A DNA stretch of 64,000 bases, taken from CAZXWK01 sp964644675 (GTDB taxonomy: Bacteria; Actinomycetota; Coriobacteriia; Anaerosomatales; JAAXUF01). The stretch spans positions 16,390 through 80,389 of the forward strand of contig CAZXWK010000006.1 in the NCBI GenBank assembly GCA_964644675.1. The letters are read 5' to 3'. Positions 60,395 to 64,000 of this stretch are shown in pieces; the first letter of the stretch is position 1; every line of letters starts with the position of its first letter. Below the pieces are notes generated by a model, which worked only from the letters and a program-made list of their open reading frames with translations, ran no database searches and was not told the origin of the DNA. The translations under genes were made by a program, and so were the position numbers.

Positions 60395-60796
60395 TCAGAA
60401 GCGAAGGAGTGTCTCGGCGAGGATGAGTCCGCACGACGCGAGCACCGCGCCGGTGACGAGCGATCGCCCCACGAGCTCGGAGGGGTTCAGCGTCGCCGAG
60501 CGGCCCGCCTCGAGCGCGGCGAAGCGCTCCGGCGCGGTGACCACCAGGTGGAAGAACGAGCCGAGCCCACCGCCCAGCACGAACGGCGGCAGGGCGAACA
60601 GCGGGGTGGAGAGCAGGAGCGCGCGCAGCAGGTCTTGCACGCCGCCCGCCGTCGCCCCCGGGAGTCCCAGCCGTACCGCGACCGCGACCGCCGGCACCGG
60701 TACGAGCGCGAGCACCACGAGCGCGAGCGCGAGCCACGCCATGCCCGAGGCGCGGTGCGTAGCCGAGTTCACGATGTGGGCGCTTGCTCCGGTCAC
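60395..60796 (-). CDS. small membrane protein, unknown
   Basis: A 133-residue protein with three predicted helices (about 20-45, 60-85 and 110-130). The GTG start has an AGGAGG ribosome site with 6-nt spacing. It is not similar to anything I recognise. Confidence 0.6.
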   Translation of the reverse strand: MTGASAHIVNSATHRASGMAWLALALVVLALVPVPAVAVAVRLGLPGATAGGVQDLLRALLLSTPLFALPPFVLGGGLGSFFHLVVTAPERFAALEAGRSATLNPSELVGRSLVTGAVLASCGLILAETLLRF

Positions 60797-60933
60797 GTTC
60801 CTCCTCCTGGTCGGGCGCGGTCAGCGCGTGCGGTCGTCCGCGAAGCGCACGCTCGCCGCGCAGGTGCATTTCGACGCAGGAGCCGCGTGCCCTTCCGAAC
60901 TCGAGCGTCGCGGTCGAGCCGCGGCGCGACCCG

Positions 60934-61440
60934 TCAGCGGCCGTCGAGCGCCCGCTCGAGCCGAGCGAGGAACTCGACCTGACCGCGCATGATCATCGTC
61001 CGGGCGCGCGGCAGGTCGAACCACGCCGCGCGGTCGATCTCGGGATGCTGTTCGAAGCGCCCGGAGCGGGGCGGCCACTCCAGGTCGAAGAGGTTGCTCT
61101 CGACCGCGGTCGCGTCGGCGTCGCCCTCGCACGCGAACGCGTAGACGAGCTTGCCGCTGGGCTGGCGTACCGTGCCGAGGTCGAGCAGCTCGGAGCCGCA
61201 GCTCCCGTCGAGCTCGAGCCCGGTCTCCTCCTCGAACTCCCGGCGAGCAGCGTCCAGGGGCTTCTCGGCGGCGAAGTCGAACTCACCCTTGAAGATCGTC
61301 CAGCTGCCCTCGTCCTTGTGCGCCCAGTACGGCCCGCCGGGATGGCCGAGCAGAACCTCGACCGTGTTATCACGGCGGCGGTAGAGGAGGATGCCTGCGC
61401 TCTGGCGGTAGCGCTTGGGAGTGTCGGGGCGCTCGGTCAC
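60934..61440 (-). CDS. NUDIX hydrolase (COG4119-like)
   Basis: A 168-residue NUDIX hydrolase. The NUDIX box is KGEFDFAAEKPLDAARREFEEETGL. The REXXEEXG core is intact, but one extra residue lies between the first Gly and the first Glu compared with the consensus. It begins KRYRQSAGILLYRRRDNTVEVLLGHPGGPYW, as in COG4119 proteins. I start at the GTG at 61440, which follows AGGAG; a GTG at 61479 is an alternative with a weaker site. It hydrolyses a nucleoside diphosphate derivative of unknown identity. Confidence 0.88.
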   Translation of the reverse strand: MTERPDTPKRYRQSAGILLYRRRDNTVEVLLGHPGGPYWAHKDEGSWTIFKGEFDFAAEKPLDAARREFEEETGLELDGSCGSELLDLGTVRQPSGKLVYAFACEGDADATAVESNLFDLEWPPRSGRFEQHPEIDRAAWFDLPRARTMIMRGQVEFLARLERALDGR

Positions 61441-61555
61441 GGGGCTCCTGGCGGGCGGGTAGGGGACGGTGGCCTGCACTGTGTGTTCCCGCGGACGGCC
61501 CGCGCGCCTCGGCGGCGATCTGCTGGCGACCGCTACGGCCCGGCGCGCGAGGCTC

Positions 61556-61564
61556 TGCTACGCT
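61556..61564 (+). promoter_or_regulatory. extended -10 element before the FtsX-type permease
   Basis: TGCTACGCT, a TGN-TANNNT element 39 nt before the proposed ATC start and 63 nt before the GTG. Confidence 0.4.
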
Positions 61565-61626
61565 CGGCTGGTACCTGACGCCGGACGCCGCGGAGGCCCG
61601 CCATCCGACCTCGCTGGACCAAGGTC

Positions 61627-63984
61627 GTGCGCGACCTGCTCGCGCACAAGGTCCGCACGGTGCTCGTCGTGCTCTCGATCGCGGTGGGGATCTTCGCGGT
61701 CGCGGTGATGATGGGCGGTCGCGCGGTGCTGATCCGCGCCCTCGACCAGTCCTTCCCGCTCTCGAACCCGCCTTCGATCACCTACGGCACCACGCCGTTC
61801 GACGAGCACTTCGAGCGCACCGTCGCCGAGCAGCCCTCGGTCGCCGACGCCCAGGGGCGCCATTCCATGCAGATCAGCTACCGCGTCAACGGCGGTCCGT
61901 GGAAGAGCATCACGCTCAACGCGTTCAAGGACTACGAAGCGGTCCGTGTCGCCAGGCTCGATTTGCCGGTCGGGACCGAGTGGCCGCGGCGCGGCGAGAT
62001 GCTGCTCGAGCGCGGATCGATCGCGTACTCGGGGCTCAAGGTGGGCGACACCATCGAGTTGAAGACCGCCGAGGAGCCCAATCCCACCGTGCGCGTCAGC
62101 GGCACCGTTCACGACATCAACGCCGTGGTGCCCATGATGTCGGGCCGCTCGGTGGGCTACGTGAACTGGGACACGCTCGCCGACCTGGGTGAGACGCAGA
62201 TGTTCAACCAGCTCGACGTGGTCGCGGCTGGGCAACCCAAGACGCTCGACCAAGTCACCGAGATCGGCGCGGCGCTGCGCGACGACGTCATCGAGAAGAA
62301 CGGCGTCATGGTGGTGCGGATGAACGCGCACGAGCCGGGCGTCCAGAACCTCGCCGACACCTTCAAGGCGATCACGATGCTGCTCGTCGTGGTCGGCGCG
62401 ATGACGCTGCTGCTCAGCGCGTTTCTCGTCGTCAACACGATCAGCGCGCTGGTCACGCAGCAGACCCGGCAGATCGGCGTGATGAAGGCGGTGGGCGCGC
62501 GTACTGGGCAGCTGGTCGGGATGTTCCTGGTCATGGTGCTCGCGTACGGCGTGTTGGGCTTGCTGGTCGCGTTGCCGCTCGGGCAGCTGGCCACCAACCG
62601 GTTCGTGGACTTCGGCAGCTCGCAGATGAACTACCTGGTCTCGGACTACCGGCTTCCCGGGCCGATCCTGGCGATCGAGCTCGCTGTCGGGCTCCTGGTC
62701 CCGCTCCTTGCGGCAGTCGTCCCGGTCGTCTCGGGCATGCGGATGCCCGTGGCCCGAGCGCTCTACACGACCGGGGGGTCGAACAAGCAGTTCGGCGACA
62801 GCCTCACCGACCGGGTGCTCGGCGGCATCCGCGGCCTGTCGCGCCCCGTCGCGCTCGCGCTGCGCAACACGTTCCGCCGAAAGGGCCGACTCGCCCTCAC
62901 GCTCATCACGCTCACGCTCGCGGCGTCGGTATTCATGGCGGTGGCGAGCGTGCAGAGCTCGATCAAGCACACCGTCGATCTGGTCGGGCAGCACCGGTCG
63001 ATGGACCTGTGGGCGAACTTCTACCCGCCGCAGCCCTTCGCCGAGGTCAGCCGAGAGGCCCTGCGCGTCCCCGGCGTCACCGACGTCGAGGGCTGGATGG
63101 CGCGGACCGCCGTCCGCCTTCGGCCGGGCGGGGGCGAGTCACCCTCGCTCGTCGTGCAGGGGCTGCCGCCGAACACCAAGTACATGCACCCGGAGATCCA
63201 GGAGGGGCGCTGGCTGAAGCCCGGCGACACCAACGCGATCGTCGTCGACACCGGGGTGACCAAGTCCGATCCCGACATCACCGTCGGCAGCGTGCTCACG
63301 CTGAAGATGCGCGAGGTGGAGCGGCACTTCAAGGTGGTGGGCATCGCGCGGGGAGACCTGCTCTATCCCTACGCGTACACGCCGCATGACTACCTCGACG
63401 CGCAGTTCGGAGCCACCGGCAAGGTCGACACGATCATGATCGCCACCGACAAGCACGACGCGGCGACGCAGTCCGAGGTCGCACGAGCCCTGACCGACCG
63501 CATGTCAGAGCGGCAGATCCGTGTCGCCGAGACCATGACCCAGCGCGACCTGCAGCAGATCATCTCGGACTCGCTCAACATCATCGTGGTGTTCCTGGTG
63601 ATCATGGCCGCACTGCTCGCGACGGTCGGCGGCATCGGGCTCTCAGGGACGATGAGCATCAACGTGCTCGAGTCCACGCGCGAGATCGGCGTCATGCGCG
63701 CGGTCGGCGCGTCCAACGCGTCGATCTACCAGATCTTCATCACCGAGGCGGTCGTGGTCGGGCTGTTCTCGTGGTTGCTCGGTGTGGTGCTGAGCCTGCC
63801 GATGTCGTTGCTGCTGACAGCGGCGCTCGGCAAGGCGATGAACTTCCAGCTCACGTTCGCCTACTCGCCGAGCGGCGTCGCGCTGTGGCTCGGGTTCGTG
63901 GTTGTCATCGCGGTGCTCGCGAGCCTGCTGCCCGCCTATCGCGCGGCGCGCGTCAGCGTCGCCGAGGCGATCGCGTACGAGTGA
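61627..63984 (+). CDS. FtsX/MacB-family ABC permease, duplicated form
   Basis: A 785-residue permease from the GTG at 61627 with two FtsX copies: TM1 (LVVLSIAVGIFAVAVMM), an extracytoplasmic domain, three helices (about 250-370), then a second helix, domain and three helices to the end (ARVSVAEAIAYE). No ATPase gene is adjacent inside the window. Upstream, a GGAGG site (61592-61596) is perfectly spaced for an ATC codon at 61603 that would add RPRWTKV to the N-terminus, matching the usual family start. The conventional GTG lies 30 nt from that site. The substrate is unknown. Confidence 0.9.
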   Translation: MRDLLAHKVRTVLVVLSIAVGIFAVAVMMGGRAVLIRALDQSFPLSNPPSITYGTTPFDEHFERTVAEQPSVADAQGRHSMQISYRVNGGPWKSITLNAFKDYEAVRVARLDLPVGTEWPRRGEMLLERGSIAYSGLKVGDTIELKTAEEPNPTVRVSGTVHDINAVVPMMSGRSVGYVNWDTLADLGETQMFNQLDVVAAGQPKTLDQVTEIGAALRDDVIEKNGVMVVRMNAHEPGVQNLADTFKAITMLLVVVGAMTLLLSAFLVVNTISALVTQQTRQIGVMKAVGARTGQLVGMFLVMVLAYGVLGLLVALPLGQLATNRFVDFGSSQMNYLVSDYRLPGPILAIELAVGLLVPLLAAVVPVVSGMRMPVARALYTTGGSNKQFGDSLTDRVLGGIRGLSRPVALALRNTFRRKGRLALTLITLTLAASVFMAVASVQSSIKHTVDLVGQHRSMDLWANFYPPQPFAEVSREALRVPGVTDVEGWMARTAVRLRPGGGESPSLVVQGLPPNTKYMHPEIQEGRWLKPGDTNAIVVDTGVTKSDPDITVGSVLTLKMREVERHFKVVGIARGDLLYPYAYTPHDYLDAQFGATGKVDTIMIATDKHDAATQSEVARALTDRMSERQIRVAETMTQRDLQQIISDSLNIIVVFLVIMAALLATVGGIGLSGTMSINVLESTREIGVMRAVGASNASIYQIFITEAVVVGLFSWLLGVVLSLPMSLLLTAALGKAMNFQLTFAYSPSGVALWLGFVVVIAVLASLLPAYRAARVSVAEAIAYE

Positions 63985-64000
63985 CGCGATCGCCGCACCG

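Overview
The window is 64 kb of high-GC DNA with dense, strand-switching, operon-rich coding typical of an actinobacterium. Many genes start with GTG or TTG, and many have GGAGG-type ribosome sites. A giant secreted multihaem cytochrome, rubrerythrin, haem-related radical SAM enzymes, a possible Fnr-type operator and copper export genes suggest an anaerobic or facultative, metal-exposed environmental organism. My best guess is a Coriobacteriia-like lineage; this is inference from gene content, not a phylogenetic result. I see no rRNA, tRNA, CRISPR array, insertion sequence or prophage.

Layout. 100-1896: a small glutaredoxin and an FAD-dependent dehydrogenase. 1874-11146 (minus strand): a nine-gene ABC-2 exporter operon with two HlyD-type adaptors, two ATPases, four permeases in two A/B pairs and an embedded TetR regulator. 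It is read from a promoter with a TetR-like palindrome at 11217-11262. 11324-19063: a 2,579-codon secreted protein with 15 CXXCH haem motifs, fibronectin-like repeats and a duplicated ~450-residue beta module. 19229-25443: purA, a membrane glycosyltransferase, purD, a HemW-like radical SAM protein and purE. 25543-27841: an orphan type IV prepilin, a TIGR00300/LOR-SDH family enzyme and a VOC protein.

27885-38505 is a copper and redox island. It holds a CPH-type P-ATPase with a SHOCT partner (minus strand), then msrB, a small membrane protein, a SafE-cupredoxin fusion, a membrane-anchored cupredoxin, a four-HMA CopA ATPase, a duplicated-domain lipoprotein and an NAD(P)-binding protein. 38583-48718: a LysR regulator divergent from a 32-residue membrane peptide, hisG, a MacB/FtsX-type ABC pair, two membrane proteins, rubrerythrin, and a padR - HAAS/sensor-domain - lipoprotein operon behind a strongly repeated operator. 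48782-54927: two metallo-beta-lactamase-fold hydrolases, a structured non-coding region with a perfect-SD mini-ORF, a DUF1269/6325-like protein, a SHOCT protein, a SPASM radical SAM enzyme, an aldo/keto reductase and a lipoprotein. 55001-63984: a membrane pair ending in a PAS domain, two small ORFs, a GNAT, a second LysR divergent from an EamA transporter, a membrane protein behind an Fnr-like palindrome, small genes, a NUDIX hydrolase and a second FtsX-type permease that may use an ATC start.

The strongest candidates for something new are the giant cytochrome with its duplicated module, the structured RNA-like region at 50560-50795, the doubled exporter operon, and the two LysR loci that share a TTACGCT operator half-site in front of a micro-membrane-protein and an exporter.
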